Positions 54,941-63,960 are shown, counted from the first letter of the stretch. The stretch: 64,000 bases of DNA from [Clostridium] fimetarium (GCF_900111235.1 NZ_FOJI01000002.1:372001-436000); one strand, 5' to 3'. Numbers and translations: made by a program. The notes: generated by a model not told the origin, from the letters alone.

Positions 54941-55307
54941 GGGGATGTAAAGGTTTCGACGGGGTTTTATAATCAATGCAAGCATGTAGTAGCCGAGGAA
55001 TCTACTCTAAAATTTCTCAAAAAAAATAATTAACACAAACAACAGAGCTTTAGCAGCAGCCTAAAAGTGCTACCAGAGAAATCTGGTTAAACTCTCATGA
55101 AATGTTTTCTACTGCTAAAACGTGAGGGTCAACCAAAGTAGATAAGCAAGGATGTAAAAACTGTTATGCAAACTTGACGAAAATCCTATACAGTCCACAA
55201 TGAAAGGTTTGCTTATTTAAACAACAAAGTGGTACTAAAAATGAGATAAACATGTAGAAAACATTGAGGAGGGGCTTCGGACACGAGTTCGACTCTCGTC
55301 ATCTCCA
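54941..55307 (+). ncRNA. ssrA: Transfer-messenger RNA
   Basis: The mature 5' end GGGGATGTAAAGGTTTCGAC and the 3' T-arm/acceptor GAGTTCGACTCTCGTCATCTCC are the standard one-piece tmRNA ends, with GGGGATG (54941-54947) pairing with CATCTCC (55300-55306). The tag frame ends NTNNRALAAA with stop TAA 55062-55064. CCA is not encoded. With SmpB it releases stalled ribosomes and tags incomplete proteins for proteolysis. Confidence 0.95.
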
Positions 55308-55313
55308 CTGAAG

Positions 55314-55350
55314 TAAGGATAAGACTTTTAGTCATATCCTTATTTTTTTT
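55314..55350 (+). terminator. tmRNA terminator
   Basis: TAAGGATAAGAC pairs with GTCATATCCTTA with one mismatch, followed by eight T. The remaining 332-bp gap to 55682 shows no clear gene. Confidence 0.88.
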
Positions 55351-55682
55351 CCATAATATAAAAAAAATCCTCAATTCTCCCCTATTTTGAATAATGAGTG
55401 CAGGCCTATTATTTTGATATCTTTTTTCGGATACTTCAGCATGTGTATACACTCCTAGTTTTGTATTTGCTTTTTTATTTTTAGTCAAGGTTCATATTTT
55501 TATACGGATATTTTCATATTGTGAATAGTATATTGGACAATATAAAGAATGTGAAATTACCAAAGACGAAAATAAAGTGATAGATATTTTAAATTTTTAT
55601 TAGCATAATATTACAAAAAAGATTATACTAATAAAACAGTAAATTGATATATTAAGTATGGCTTTCAGAGAGGAATAATAAG

Positions 55683-56201
55683 ATGACTGAAAAAAAATTG
55701 AATTTAATCAAAGAAATTCTTGAAGATGATGTGATTGCAGAAGAAGACGAAGATATTCTACATACACTTTTGCAAGAGCGGGTTTCAAAGGATGCAATAT
55801 TTGATCATGATAGCAAATTAACACTTGGTCAAAAAGCAGCAGATGGTCTTGCGAGGTTTGCTGGTAGCTGGACGTTTATAATTTATTTCTTTATTATATT
55901 AGTATTATGGATTGGATTAAATGCATTAGTATTAACAAAGCCCTTTGATGTATATCCGTTTATATTAATGAATTTGATTTTGTCATGTTTGGCTGCTATT
56001 CAGGCACCTGTAATTATGATGAGCCAAAATCGTCAAGAACAAAAGGATAGATTAAGAGCAAAAAATGATTACAAAGTTAATTTGAAATCAGAGATAATTG
56101 TCGAGGATATTCATAATAAGCTAGATATTATTATTGAACAGCAAGAAAAAATGATAAAAAGAATATCTGAGCTTGAAAACTATAAAATCAATAACGATTA
56201 A
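55683..56201 (+). CDS. DUF1003 domain membrane protein
   Basis: Encodes 172 residues. A soluble acidic N-terminus, two membrane helices (about 62-82 and 95-117) with FAGSWTFIIYFFIILVLWIG, the segment MMSQNRQEQKDRLRAKNDY and a C-terminal coiled coil (about 138-168) fit DUF1003. Function unknown. GAGAGGAA precedes ATG. Its stop codon lies at a 24-bp tandem duplication. Confidence 0.85.
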   Translation: MTEKKLNLIKEILEDDVIAEEDEDILHTLLQERVSKDAIFDHDSKLTLGQKAADGLARFAGSWTFIIYFFIILVLWIGLNALVLTKPFDVYPFILMNLILSCLAAIQAPVIMMSQNRQEQKDRLRAKNDYKVNLKSEIIVEDIHNKLDIIIEQQEKMIKRISELENYKINND

Positions 56202-56223
56202 AACTATAAAATCAATAACAATT
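56176..56223 (+). repeat. 24-bp tandem duplication across the DUF1003 stop codon
   Basis: Units 56176-56199 and 56200-56223 begin AAAACTATAAAATC and differ at one base (G/A). The stop TAA at 56199-56201 lies on the boundary. Confidence 0.85.
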
Positions 56224-56260
56224 AAAATGACAATAGTAAAACCGAATTTAATTAAAAAGT

Positions 56261-56318
56261 AAGATGTATCTCTATTCAACTACACATAAATTGCGAATAG
56301 AGATACATCTTTATTTTA
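56261..56318. terminator. Bidirectional terminator between DUF1003 and YtaF genes
   Basis: A perfect 17-bp stem, AAGATGTATCTCTATTC (56261-56277) with 56295-56311, then TTATTTTATTT. Confidence 0.88.
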
Positions 56319-56389
56319 TTTCGATATTTAGGACATATGGAAGATATAAAGCGATTTATAGATAGTAGTTTTGATTCGTGATTTTCAAT

Positions 56390-57031
56390 CTATAATCTTA
56401 GAAAGGCCAAAAATATAAGTAAAAAGCCACTTAACCAAGACAGTTGGAAGGGTACTTTTTCACTGATTTTATTCCCAATAAATGCTCCTGATTTTATTGA
56501 AAGCATACTAAAAATGAGTGAGCATAGTATGATCGCAAATATGTTTACATTTCCAAGCGCTACACCAAATCCGGCGGCCAGACTATCTAAGGATAATGCT
56601 ACAGCAAGAGATAGTGCTTCTTTAGGAGATAGTGTTTTTGATTCATCAAGATCCGCTTCTTTTGGATCGGCATATATATTTAATATGAAATTAATATTGA
56701 GAAAGCTAAATTTTATTTGCTTATCAATAATGGCATGTTTATGAATGATTGAATTAATGATATTATCCATTAATTTGATAATACCTAATATGAATAAAAT
56801 TGAAAAAGCACCTATTTTCAATAAATCCCCTGGTAAATAAGGTTTGAGAAATGTACCAAGTAAAAGTGAAATTCCTAAGATTCCAGTGCAAATAAGTGAA
56901 ATTACTTGCATGGAGGAAAATGGTATTTTGATTTTATTACTTCCATACGCAAAGCTAGCTATAAATGCGTCGGTAGACAATGCGATGGCAATTAGGACTG
57001 CCTCAAAAATTGTAAATAATATATGGTTCAT
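56390..57031 (-). CDS. ytaF: YtaF/MntP-like sporulation membrane protein
   Basis: Encodes 213 residues with six predicted membrane helices. Conserved Asp motifs in two helices are IALSTDAFIASFAYG and VALSLDSLAAGFG, as in MntP manganese exporters, and the cytosolic loop ADPKEADLDESKTLSPKEAL is typical of the YtaF subgroup annotated as sporulation membrane proteins. The transported ion is unproven. It converges on the DUF1003 gene. Confidence 0.87.
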   Translation of the reverse strand: MNHILFTIFEAVLIAIALSTDAFIASFAYGSNKIKIPFSSMQVISLICTGILGISLLLGTFLKPYLPGDLLKIGAFSILFILGIIKLMDNIINSIIHKHAIIDKQIKFSFLNINFILNIYADPKEADLDESKTLSPKEALSLAVALSLDSLAAGFGVALGNVNIFAIILCSLIFSMLSIKSGAFIGNKISEKVPFQLSWLSGFLLIFLAFLRL

Positions 57032-57235
57032 TTTTAAAAAATCCCAGTAGTATCATTTAAAATCATTTTATGTTAAATGCTTGCACTATGTTACAAGTTG
57101 TATTATGGCATTATAATATATACATAAATTTGATATACATTTTACGTTAGTCGCTTCATACATTTTACATGACTGCTATATCCTATTATTAAAGTGGCAA
57201 CACTTTATTATAATGAAACTAAAGGAGAATAGTCT

Positions 57236-58606
57236 ATGCTAAAAACTTATGTTTTGGATACAAATGTATTAATTCAGTCTCCCACGGCACTGGAAAGCTT
57301 CGAAGAAAATCATGTAGTGATTCCAATTGCAGTTATTGAAGAACTTGATTCATTGAAAAACGCTGAGGGTGAAAAAGGAGCCAATGCAAGAAGTGCAATA
57401 AGATTATTAGAAAGACTAAGACAGCAGGGGGATTTACTAAAGGGAATTAAGATGAACAACGGTGGAAATGTTCGGATTGAAATAAATTATAGGGATATTC
57501 CACTTCCCAAAGATTTGCCAGAAAGCAAAATGGATAATCGGATTTTACAGGTCTGCAAAGGGTTATCAGAAAATGAAGATAAGGTGATTTTAGTAACGAA
57601 AGATATTTTGCTTAGGATCAAGGCACAGGTTTTGGGGCTTCTCACGGAGGATTTCACAACGGAACAAGTAGCTGATGAGCATGCTCAGTACTGCGGACGT
57701 ACTGAGGTGTTTGTTGCAGAGGAAATATTTAAGGATTTTAAGAAAAAAGGGATAGCGGCAGAAGAGGTATATATTTTAGATGGTGAAGGTATTAAAAAAC
57801 AAGTAGGATTAATATGTAATGAATTTGTCATTATTCATGCAGATCAGTCATCAAAAAGAACACAGTTGGGAAGATATGATGGTGATAAAATAGTTCCCTT
57901 GTACTATAAAAAGAGTAGGCCATACGGAGTTAAACCCAAAAATGCGGGGCAGTATTTTTTGCAGGAAGCACTAATGGAGGATGCTCAAAAGGTGCCACTT
58001 GTCATTGTTAAGGGAATGGCGGGAACGGCAAAAACCTTCTATTCATTGGCGGTTGGATTGGAAAAAGTAATGAATTCTACAAGTCAGGAGTATAGAAAAA
58101 TTCTGGTTACAAGGCCAAATGTTCAGTTTGACAATGATATAGGGTTTTTACCAGGAAACGAACAGGAAAAGATTTCCCCTCTGATAAGACCAATAATAGA
58201 TAATTTGGAACAACTTTTGGATTCTGATGATGCTGAGCGGTACAGTGATGAGAAGGCACTTAGCGGAAAAATAGAAGAAGTATTTGATAGAGGAATTATT
58301 GTCACAGAAGCCATGAATTTTATGAGAGGACGTTCATTTGCACAGACCTATTTAATTATCGATGAAGCGCAAAATATGACTCCAAAGCAGGTTACGGGAA
58401 TAATCACAAGAGCGGGCAAGGGAACAAAAGTAATATTGCTAGGAGATCCAAAGCAGATCGATACTGCATTTTTGGATGAACGGACCAATGGCTTAAGTTA
58501 TGCTTCTGAGAAAATGAAAGGAAGTAAATTATGTTATCAGATTACGCTGACAGCGAGTGAGTGTGAAAGATCAGAACTTGCATTAGATGCGATTACAAGA
58601 ATGTAG
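57236..58606 (+). CDS. PIN domain-PhoH ATPase
   Basis: Encodes 456 residues. The N-terminal PIN nuclease domain starts KTYVLDTNVLIQSP (acidic Asp) and continues with AVIEELDSLK and MDNRILQVCK. The C-terminal PhoH ATPase has Walker A KGMAGTAKTFYSL, the VTRPNVQF block and Walker B YLIIDEAQNMTP. PIN-PhoH proteins are RNA helicase/ribonucleases in characterised examples. AAAGGAG precedes ATG. It is a single gene with its own terminator. Confidence 0.92.
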   Translation: MLKTYVLDTNVLIQSPTALESFEENHVVIPIAVIEELDSLKNAEGEKGANARSAIRLLERLRQQGDLLKGIKMNNGGNVRIEINYRDIPLPKDLPESKMDNRILQVCKGLSENEDKVILVTKDILLRIKAQVLGLLTEDFTTEQVADEHAQYCGRTEVFVAEEIFKDFKKKGIAAEEVYILDGEGIKKQVGLICNEFVIIHADQSSKRTQLGRYDGDKIVPLYYKKSRPYGVKPKNAGQYFLQEALMEDAQKVPLVIVKGMAGTAKTFYSLAVGLEKVMNSTSQEYRKILVTRPNVQFDNDIGFLPGNEQEKISPLIRPIIDNLEQLLDSDDAERYSDEKALSGKIEEVFDRGIIVTEAMNFMRGRSFAQTYLIIDEAQNMTPKQVTGIITRAGKGTKVILLGDPKQIDTAFLDERTNGLSYASEKMKGSKLCYQITLTASECERSELALDAITRM

Positions 58607-58647
58607 TTGGTAGTGTAGTAGAAGCTGGTGCAGCAATGGAAATAAAA

Positions 58648-58683
58648 AAGCTTGCTAAACGAAAATTAGTAAGCTTTTTTATT
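58648..58683. terminator. Terminator between phoH and crtI-like genes
   Basis: AAGCTTGCTAA (58648-58658) pairs with TTAGTAAGCTT (58666-58676), then TTTTTATT; A-run on the other side allows bidirectional use. Confidence 0.85.
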
Positions 58684-58693
58684 GTGAAATCCA

Positions 58694-60190
58694 TCATGAA
58701 ATTATTGAAGATTTCAAAATTTCTTCAGTTACTAACTTAGCAGAATTCAAAACTAAAGATACGCCAGGGCCAGGATGAAGAGAGCTCCCAACAAAAAATA
58801 GATTATTAGCAGTACTAGATTTGAAATGCGGTCTGAAATAGTTTGTTTGGGCTAGAGTCGGACTAAGACCAAAGGCGGTACCACCATATGCGTTAAATTT
58901 GCTTTCCATATCTTGTGGCGTGAGGTAATTTTTATAATCAATATTTTCTTCGATATCTTCTAAACCGTCGATGTTTTTCAGTTCCTTGAGGATTTTATTG
59001 GTTAATAAATCAATGGTACAATTATCCCAAACAATATCTGTGAAGAAGAGGTTAGGTACACGAAGCATAATATTTATACAGTCCCCTTCATTTTTTACCA
59101 TACTTCTATCTAGTCTACTTGGACAATAAATATATAAAGGTGGGTTCACAGGTAAAGTTCCCTTAAATGCTGCCTCAATGTTTTCTTTAAAGTTCTCACA
59201 CAAGTATATATTATGAACTCTTAATTGAGGGTACTTCTTCTTCAGTCCTAAATATAAAATAAAAGTGGAACAAGAGTATTTCATTTCAGATAGCTTTTTA
59301 TCCGTATATTTATCTTTGTAATGTGCATCTTTTACTAGGTTTTTCATCGCATAAGGAAAATCAGCATTGCATACAATAATGTCTGCTTTTTCTATGCCGT
59401 TACTCGTTTTCACACCAATCGCTTTATCCTTTGAAAATACTATTTCCTCAACAGTTACACCTGTCTTTATCGTTCCACCAAATTCATTGATTAGCGTTGA
59501 TAAAGCATTAATGAATGAATACATTCCGCCTTTTAGATGCCACAGTCCATATAGTTGAGAAACGACAGGTACAAGTGTGTAGATATTAGGTCCGTCAAAA
59601 GGAGATATTCCAACATACATAGATTGGAAAGCTAAAAATTCGCGGAGTTTTTCATTTTTTATATATCTGGAAATGTAATCATAGGTGGTAGCGAGCGTAT
59701 GGATTTTAAAAGCTTTTGTTAATGTTTTTGAATTGAAAAAATCTTTTGAAGAATCTTGAGACCTTTTTAAGAAAAATTTATTCGCTATTAAATATTTTTC
59801 ATAAACATCAGATGTAAATTTAAAGTATCCTAGGGAATCTGCCTTTGAAATATGTTCTAAGCTTTTCACTAAAGTAGAAATATTCTTGTTAAAATCAATT
59901 GTCGTTTTATCAGCAGAAAAAAGCCTATAAATTGGATCTATCTCTATGAATTTCACATATTCCCTATAGTTTTTACCTGCATACGAGAATATTTCTTTAA
60001 AACAATTAGGCATCATTAAAATAGAAGCTGATAAATCAAAACGAAAACTATCAGTTTCTATAATATTAACGCGTCCACCAATTGTTTGATTTTTTTCTAA
60101 AATCTCCACTTCATATCCATTTTTCAAAAGCCTTAAAGCCGTAGATAGTCCACCGATTCCAGCACCTATAATAATTACTTTTTTACTCAT
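58694..60190 (-). CDS. CrtI-type FAD-dependent desaturase/oxidoreductase
   Basis: Encodes 498 residues. The N-terminal FAD motif is VIIIGAGIGGLSTALRLLKN followed by GYEVEILEKNQTIGGR. The C-terminal VGSSLHPGPGVSLVLNSAKL is the phytoene-desaturase signature. Relatives desaturate or oxidise C30/C40 carotenoid chains. No phytoene/dehydrosqualene synthase gene lies nearby, so the substrate is unclear. ATG 60190 has AAAGGAG upstream. It is monocistronic. Confidence 0.88.
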   Translation of the reverse strand: MSKKVIIIGAGIGGLSTALRLLKNGYEVEILEKNQTIGGRVNIIETDSFRFDLSASILMMPNCFKEIFSYAGKNYREYVKFIEIDPIYRLFSADKTTIDFNKNISTLVKSLEHISKADSLGYFKFTSDVYEKYLIANKFFLKRSQDSSKDFFNSKTLTKAFKIHTLATTYDYISRYIKNEKLREFLAFQSMYVGISPFDGPNIYTLVPVVSQLYGLWHLKGGMYSFINALSTLINEFGGTIKTGVTVEEIVFSKDKAIGVKTSNGIEKADIIVCNADFPYAMKNLVKDAHYKDKYTDKKLSEMKYSCSTFILYLGLKKKYPQLRVHNIYLCENFKENIEAAFKGTLPVNPPLYIYCPSRLDRSMVKNEGDCINIMLRVPNLFFTDIVWDNCTIDLLTNKILKELKNIDGLEDIEENIDYKNYLTPQDMESKFNAYGGTAFGLSPTLAQTNYFRPHFKSSTANNLFFVGSSLHPGPGVSLVLNSAKLVTEEILKSSIIS

Positions 60191-60297
60191 TTAACCAAAC
60201 TCCTTTCAAAATCAAAATCTTAATGATTTAGTATTTGCAGAAGTTTTAATAATTATAGAATAATAAATAATGCTAAATTAAAAGGCGTTGTAAAAAA

Positions 60298-60337
60298 AAT
60301 AAAACCACACTTTTCTAAAATCGGAAGGTGTGGTTTT
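60298..60337 (-). terminator. Terminator of the EF-hand gene
   Basis: AAAACCACAC (60301-60310) pairs with GTGTGGTTTT (60328-60337). On the minus strand it is followed by a long T-run (60288-60300 region). Confidence 0.85.
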
Positions 60338-60382
60338 ATGATAAAGTATAAATTTAGATGAGATTTCGATAGATAAAAAAAA

Positions 60383-61375
60383 CTATGCAATATTATTTAG
60401 ATTTGTGCTATCGGTATTAAACATGTTTTGGTAGTTGGCTTCATAAGCATTGAGCATACTAGCAGCAAGTGTATTAAATTCTTCAGAGAGACTCTGACCA
60501 GAAGTGCTCTGTGTTGCTGCTTCTTGAGACGCTTTTAAATTTGCAGCATTCAGCTCATCGACACTGATTTTACCGTCTGAATTCGTATCAAACTGAGAAA
60601 AGAAATCTTTTGCACTTGGAGCATCAGTAATGCCAAGCTTTGAGATTATGGAGTCATATTCATCAGTTGAGATTGTTCCGTCGTTATCTAGATCAATGAC
60701 AGAAGATATTGACTGTGTTGATGCTGCTTGAGACGCCAAAGTATTTTGCGCGTTTAGCTCATCAATGCTGATTTCACCGTCTGAGTTAGTATCAACTTGA
60801 GAAAAGAAATCTTTTGCACTTGGAGCATCAGTAATTCCCATTTGAGATAGAATGGAATCATATTCATCTGATGAAATTGTTCCGTCCCCATCTGTGTCAA
60901 GGTCAGAAGAGATTGTTTGATTTTCGGTTGGTGGAGGTCCCATTGGCCTTTGCGCTTTTAACTCATCAACACTGATTTCACCGTCTGAGTTAGCATCCAC
61001 TTGAGCAAAGAAATCTTCTGCACTTGGAGCATCAGTAATTCCTAAATTAGATATAATGGAATCATATTCATCAGTCGAAATAGTTCCGTCACCATCCGTA
61101 TCAAGGCTACTGAGGTCACTTGCAGAGGTCGTTTGAGCGGTTGCCGGTGAAACTGTAGATTGATTCTGGATGCTTTGCATCAGTCTAAGATGATCTTCTA
61201 TCGATAAATTGCTGCTATCAAGAGAAGAAGTGGAAGTTTGAATGGATGCAACTGCTGGTACTTTGAAAGAAGTTGCGTTACTGTTTTCTTTTGCTGTTTC
61301 AGATAACTTGTTCAATAAGTTGTTATTTGTTAGTATAGACAAATAACTTGAATTGGAATTGACTGAATTAATCAT
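60383..61375 (-). CDS. Secreted-type protein with six EF-hand loops
   Basis: Encodes 330 residues. Six canonical 12-residue EF-hand loops occur at D92, D127, D160, D195, D228 and D263 (e.g. DTDGDGTISTDE, DANSDGEISVDE), as three pairs with a 68-residue period. All have Asp at 1, 3 or 5 and Glu at 12. There is no Cys, membrane segment or Sec signal. The N-terminus (MINSVNSNSSYLSILTNNN) is Ser/Asn-rich, as in some proteins exported by flagellar-type secretion. Calcium binding is predicted with confidence; cellular role unknown. Confidence 0.85.
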   Translation of the reverse strand: MINSVNSNSSYLSILTNNNLLNKLSETAKENSNATSFKVPAVASIQTSTSSLDSSNLSIEDHLRLMQSIQNQSTVSPATAQTTSASDLSSLDTDGDGTISTDEYDSIISNLGITDAPSAEDFFAQVDANSDGEISVDELKAQRPMGPPPTENQTISSDLDTDGDGTISSDEYDSILSQMGITDAPSAKDFFSQVDTNSDGEISIDELNAQNTLASQAASTQSISSVIDLDNDGTISTDEYDSIISKLGITDAPSAKDFFSQFDTNSDGKISVDELNAANLKASQEAATQSTSGQSLSEEFNTLAASMLNAYEANYQNMFNTDSTNLNNIA

Positions 61376-61543
61376 ATGAAAGCTCCTTTTTTATTATACT
61401 TTTTATGTCGTATACTACTACTTTCTGTGTTATAGGAAGGTTAAGTATATCATTTATGATATAACTTCTTTGTGATAGAATTATGTAAATATTGTGATAT
61501 AATTCCAGTTTTCTATTCATTTTCTTCCTTTGTTACAACTATA

Positions 61544-61571
61544 CTATCGAAAGGTATTTGCATAATGTTTA
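61544..61571 (-). promoter_or_regulatory. Possible sigma-D (flagellar) promoter of the EF-hand gene
   Basis: On the minus strand TAAA (61568-61571), 16 bp, TTCGATAG (61544-61551), compared with the TAAA-N15/16-GCCGATAA consensus. Five of eight -10 positions match. The gap 61376-61722 shows nothing else clear. Confidence 0.4.
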
Positions 61572-61722
61572 TAGGGTTCACATAATGTTCACTTAAGTTT
61601 CACAAGTTTCTCAAGATGTGATATTGATTGACGATGGGGCATGATTGCTTTATTATTAATAAAAGAAGTAATTATATTCTAATTTTAATTGTGTTAGGGT
61701 TTTTAATTAAAGGAGAGACATC

Positions 61723-62592
61723 ATGAAATATATATTTATCGTAAATGCATTTGCTGGCAGAGGAAAATCCTTAAGAGTTGCACAAAATATTAAAAAGATT
61801 TGTTTGGAAAATAATATCGATAACGAAATCATTTATACGAATAAACCCGGAGAAGCAACGACAATCACACAAAAATATAAAGATTTAAAATGCGTGATTT
61901 TTAGTGTGGGCGGAGATGGAACACTGAATGAAATTTTAAATGGAATCGTCGGATCTAACAATATGTTGGGCGTTATTCCAACAGGTTCCGGTAATGATTT
62001 CTATAAGACGTTAGAGACAGTATATGATTTAAATCCTTGCATTGATATCGGAAAGATTAATGGTCGATATTTTATAAACGTTGCTTGTTTTGGAGTTGAT
62101 GCAGAAGTAGCAAAAAACACCGAAATAATGAAGAAGAAAAATGTACCTGCCTCACAAATATATAATGCTAGTATTGTATATACTTTTTTTGCATATAAAT
62201 TCAAGGAAATTGAACTTATTATAAAAAATACAATCAGAAGAGATAAATTTACGGTAGTAGCAATTTGCAATGGTCAATATTATGGCGGTGGTTATAGAAT
62301 GGCACCGAATGCGTCTTTGACAGATAATAACTTCGATATTTATTACGTGGATAAAATAAAAAAAATAGAAATGCCAAAGCTTCTTTTAAAAGTCAAAAAT
62401 GGAATCCACGAGCAATTGAAAATGGTACATAAAGAGCAGTCAGATTCTATGATAATACAATCTGAAAATGATATAATTTGTAATGTTGATGGAGAAACCT
62501 TGATAGATAAAAAATTCGAAATAGAGTTAATAAAAAATGGAGTCACTTTGTTTAATGATAAGAATTTAGTTGATAGGATTATGCAAAAGTAG
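61723..62592 (+). CDS. Diacylglycerol/lipid kinase family protein
   Basis: Encodes 289 residues of the YegS/DgkB family. VNAFAGRGKS starts the nucleotide-binding part; FSVGGDGTLNEILNGI and VIPTGSGNDFYKTL are the signature loops. The late ICNGQYYGGGYRMAPNASLTD is typical. Members phosphorylate diacylglycerol or related lipids at the membrane, recycling lipid from wall-polymer synthesis. AAAGGAGAG precedes ATG. Its 3' end lies in a 16-bp repeat array. Confidence 0.9.
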   Translation: MKYIFIVNAFAGRGKSLRVAQNIKKICLENNIDNEIIYTNKPGEATTITQKYKDLKCVIFSVGGDGTLNEILNGIVGSNNMLGVIPTGSGNDFYKTLETVYDLNPCIDIGKINGRYFINVACFGVDAEVAKNTEIMKKKNVPASQIYNASIVYTFFAYKFKEIELIIKNTIRRDKFTVVAICNGQYYGGGYRMAPNASLTDNNFDIYYVDKIKKIEMPKLLLKVKNGIHEQLKMVHKEQSDSMIIQSENDIICNVDGETLIDKKFEIELIKNGVTLFNDKNLVDRIMQK

Positions 62593-62647
62593 GATTATGT
62601 AAAAGTAGGATTAAGCAAAAGCAGGATTAAGCAAAAGCAGGATATTA
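62584..62647 (+). repeat. Four 16-bp tandem repeats at the end of the lipid kinase gene
   Basis: Units such as CAAAAGTAGGATTATG (62584-62599), then 62600-62615, 62616-62631 and 62632-62647. The stop codon of the kinase gene (62590-62592) lies in the first unit. Confidence 0.9.
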
Positions 62648-62749
62648 AAAATAAAAGATGTTTCAAGCTCAGTTTATACTTTTTGAAAAGTATATGATAA
62701 GATTGAATCGAAGATATTTTGTATAATATATATAAAAACGAGGTTGAAC

Positions 62750-63907
62750 ATGAGAATTCGAGTGCCACACTATTATAAGAATTTTAAATGTATCGGTGCA
62801 GCGTGCACAGATACTTGTTGCGCTGGATGGGAAGTTGTAATTGACGAGAAGTCATATAAATTCTATAAGACAGTACAAGGTGATTTTGGCCAAAGATTAA
62901 AAGCCACAATGATATCAACAGATGAAAATAGCTTCATATTGCAAAATGGAAATTGCCCATTCTTAAATGAAAATAAATTATGTGATATATATACTGAACT
63001 TGGTGAAGACAAATTATGTGAAACATGTAAGACGTATCCAAGATTTCTAGAAGAATTCGGAGATTTGCGAGAAATCGGCATATCCCTATCGTGCATGGAG
63101 GCAGCTAAATTAATTATAGGAAACCAGGAACCAGTTACTTTTGAACTGGAAAATAATAATGAAATAATTACTACATATAATAATATTAATCCAGAATTAT
63201 TTATGAATCTTTATTCAGCAAGAAAAGTTACAATCGATATATTGCAGAATCGTTCTATTGATTTAAATAGTAGAATCGCACTTATAATCGCATTTACACA
63301 AGATATTCAAGAAAAAATTGATAGAGATAAACTCTCTCAAATTAGCGATGTTAAGAAAAAATATGCAAAAGTCGATTTCGTTAAAAATTATATAAATGAG
63401 CTAGACAGATATAAGGATAATGCATTAGAAAAGTATGAAAATATGTCTAAATATATGAATATATTCAGAAACTTGGAGATGATTAACGATAATTGGCCCC
63501 ATATAATAAACCGTGATTTGGAATGCCTGCATAATACGAATGCCGGAGAGCAATTTTTTGCGCAACAGTATTCTGATTTTGATGCGTATTATCAGGATAA
63601 AACATATGAATTTGAGAATTTATTGGTGTATTTCGTATTTCGATATTATTTGAAATCGGTTTATGATGAAGATGTATTATCCAAAGTGAAAATGGCAGTA
63701 GTGAGTGTCCTTATTATAAAAGAACTTGATATTGTTAGATGGATTGATAATGGTTATAAATTTGAAGAAGCAGACCAAATAGATATCATCCATATGTATT
63801 CCAAGGAGATTGAACATTCAGATTTGAATTTAGAAGCATTAGCACAAGCTCTAAAATCAAATGAAATATTTGATATGGAACAATTGATTATTATGTTGAT
63901 GAATTAA
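62750..63907 (+). CDS. fliB: FliB-type flagellin lysine-N-methylase
   Basis: Encodes 385 residues from ATG 62750, with CGAGG 6 nt upstream. The N-terminal cysteine-rich block, FKCIGAACTDTCCAGWEV, and later NENKLCDIYTELGEDKLCET followed by CKTYPR are the hallmarks of FliB, which methylates lysines of flagellin. The Cys cluster may bind Fe-S or zinc. This agrees with a motile organism. The last nine residues are duplicated downstream by a 38-bp repeat. Confidence 0.9.
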   Translation: MRIRVPHYYKNFKCIGAACTDTCCAGWEVVIDEKSYKFYKTVQGDFGQRLKATMISTDENSFILQNGNCPFLNENKLCDIYTELGEDKLCETCKTYPRFLEEFGDLREIGISLSCMEAAKLIIGNQEPVTFELENNNEIITTYNNINPELFMNLYSARKVTIDILQNRSIDLNSRIALIIAFTQDIQEKIDRDKLSQISDVKKKYAKVDFVKNYINELDRYKDNALEKYENMSKYMNIFRNLEMINDNWPHIINRDLECLHNTNAGEQFFAQQYSDFDAYYQDKTYEFENLLVYFVFRYYLKSVYDEDVLSKVKMAVVSVLIIKELDIVRWIDNGYKFEEADQIDIIHMYSKEIEHSDLNLEALAQALKSNEIFDMEQLIIMLMN

Positions 63908-63960
63908 TAAGTATGGAACAATTGATTATTATGTTGATGAGTTAAGTATGGAATAATTGG
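63874..63960 (+). repeat. Tandem duplication of the fliB 3' end
   Basis: TATGGAACAATTGATTATTA recurs at 63874 and 63912 (38-bp period), and a third, partial copy begins at 63947. Each full copy contains an in-frame stop. Confidence 0.85.

Noticed and set aside
55213-55488. A 91-codon minus-strand frame over the end of tmRNA, with a YTHA-like segment reminiscent of integrases
   Set aside because: About half of it is the reverse complement of the tmRNA 3' end, a common false gene (MTRVELVSEAP). The remaining segment is too short to call an integrase remnant, and I saw no duplicate of the ssrA 3' end as attachment site.
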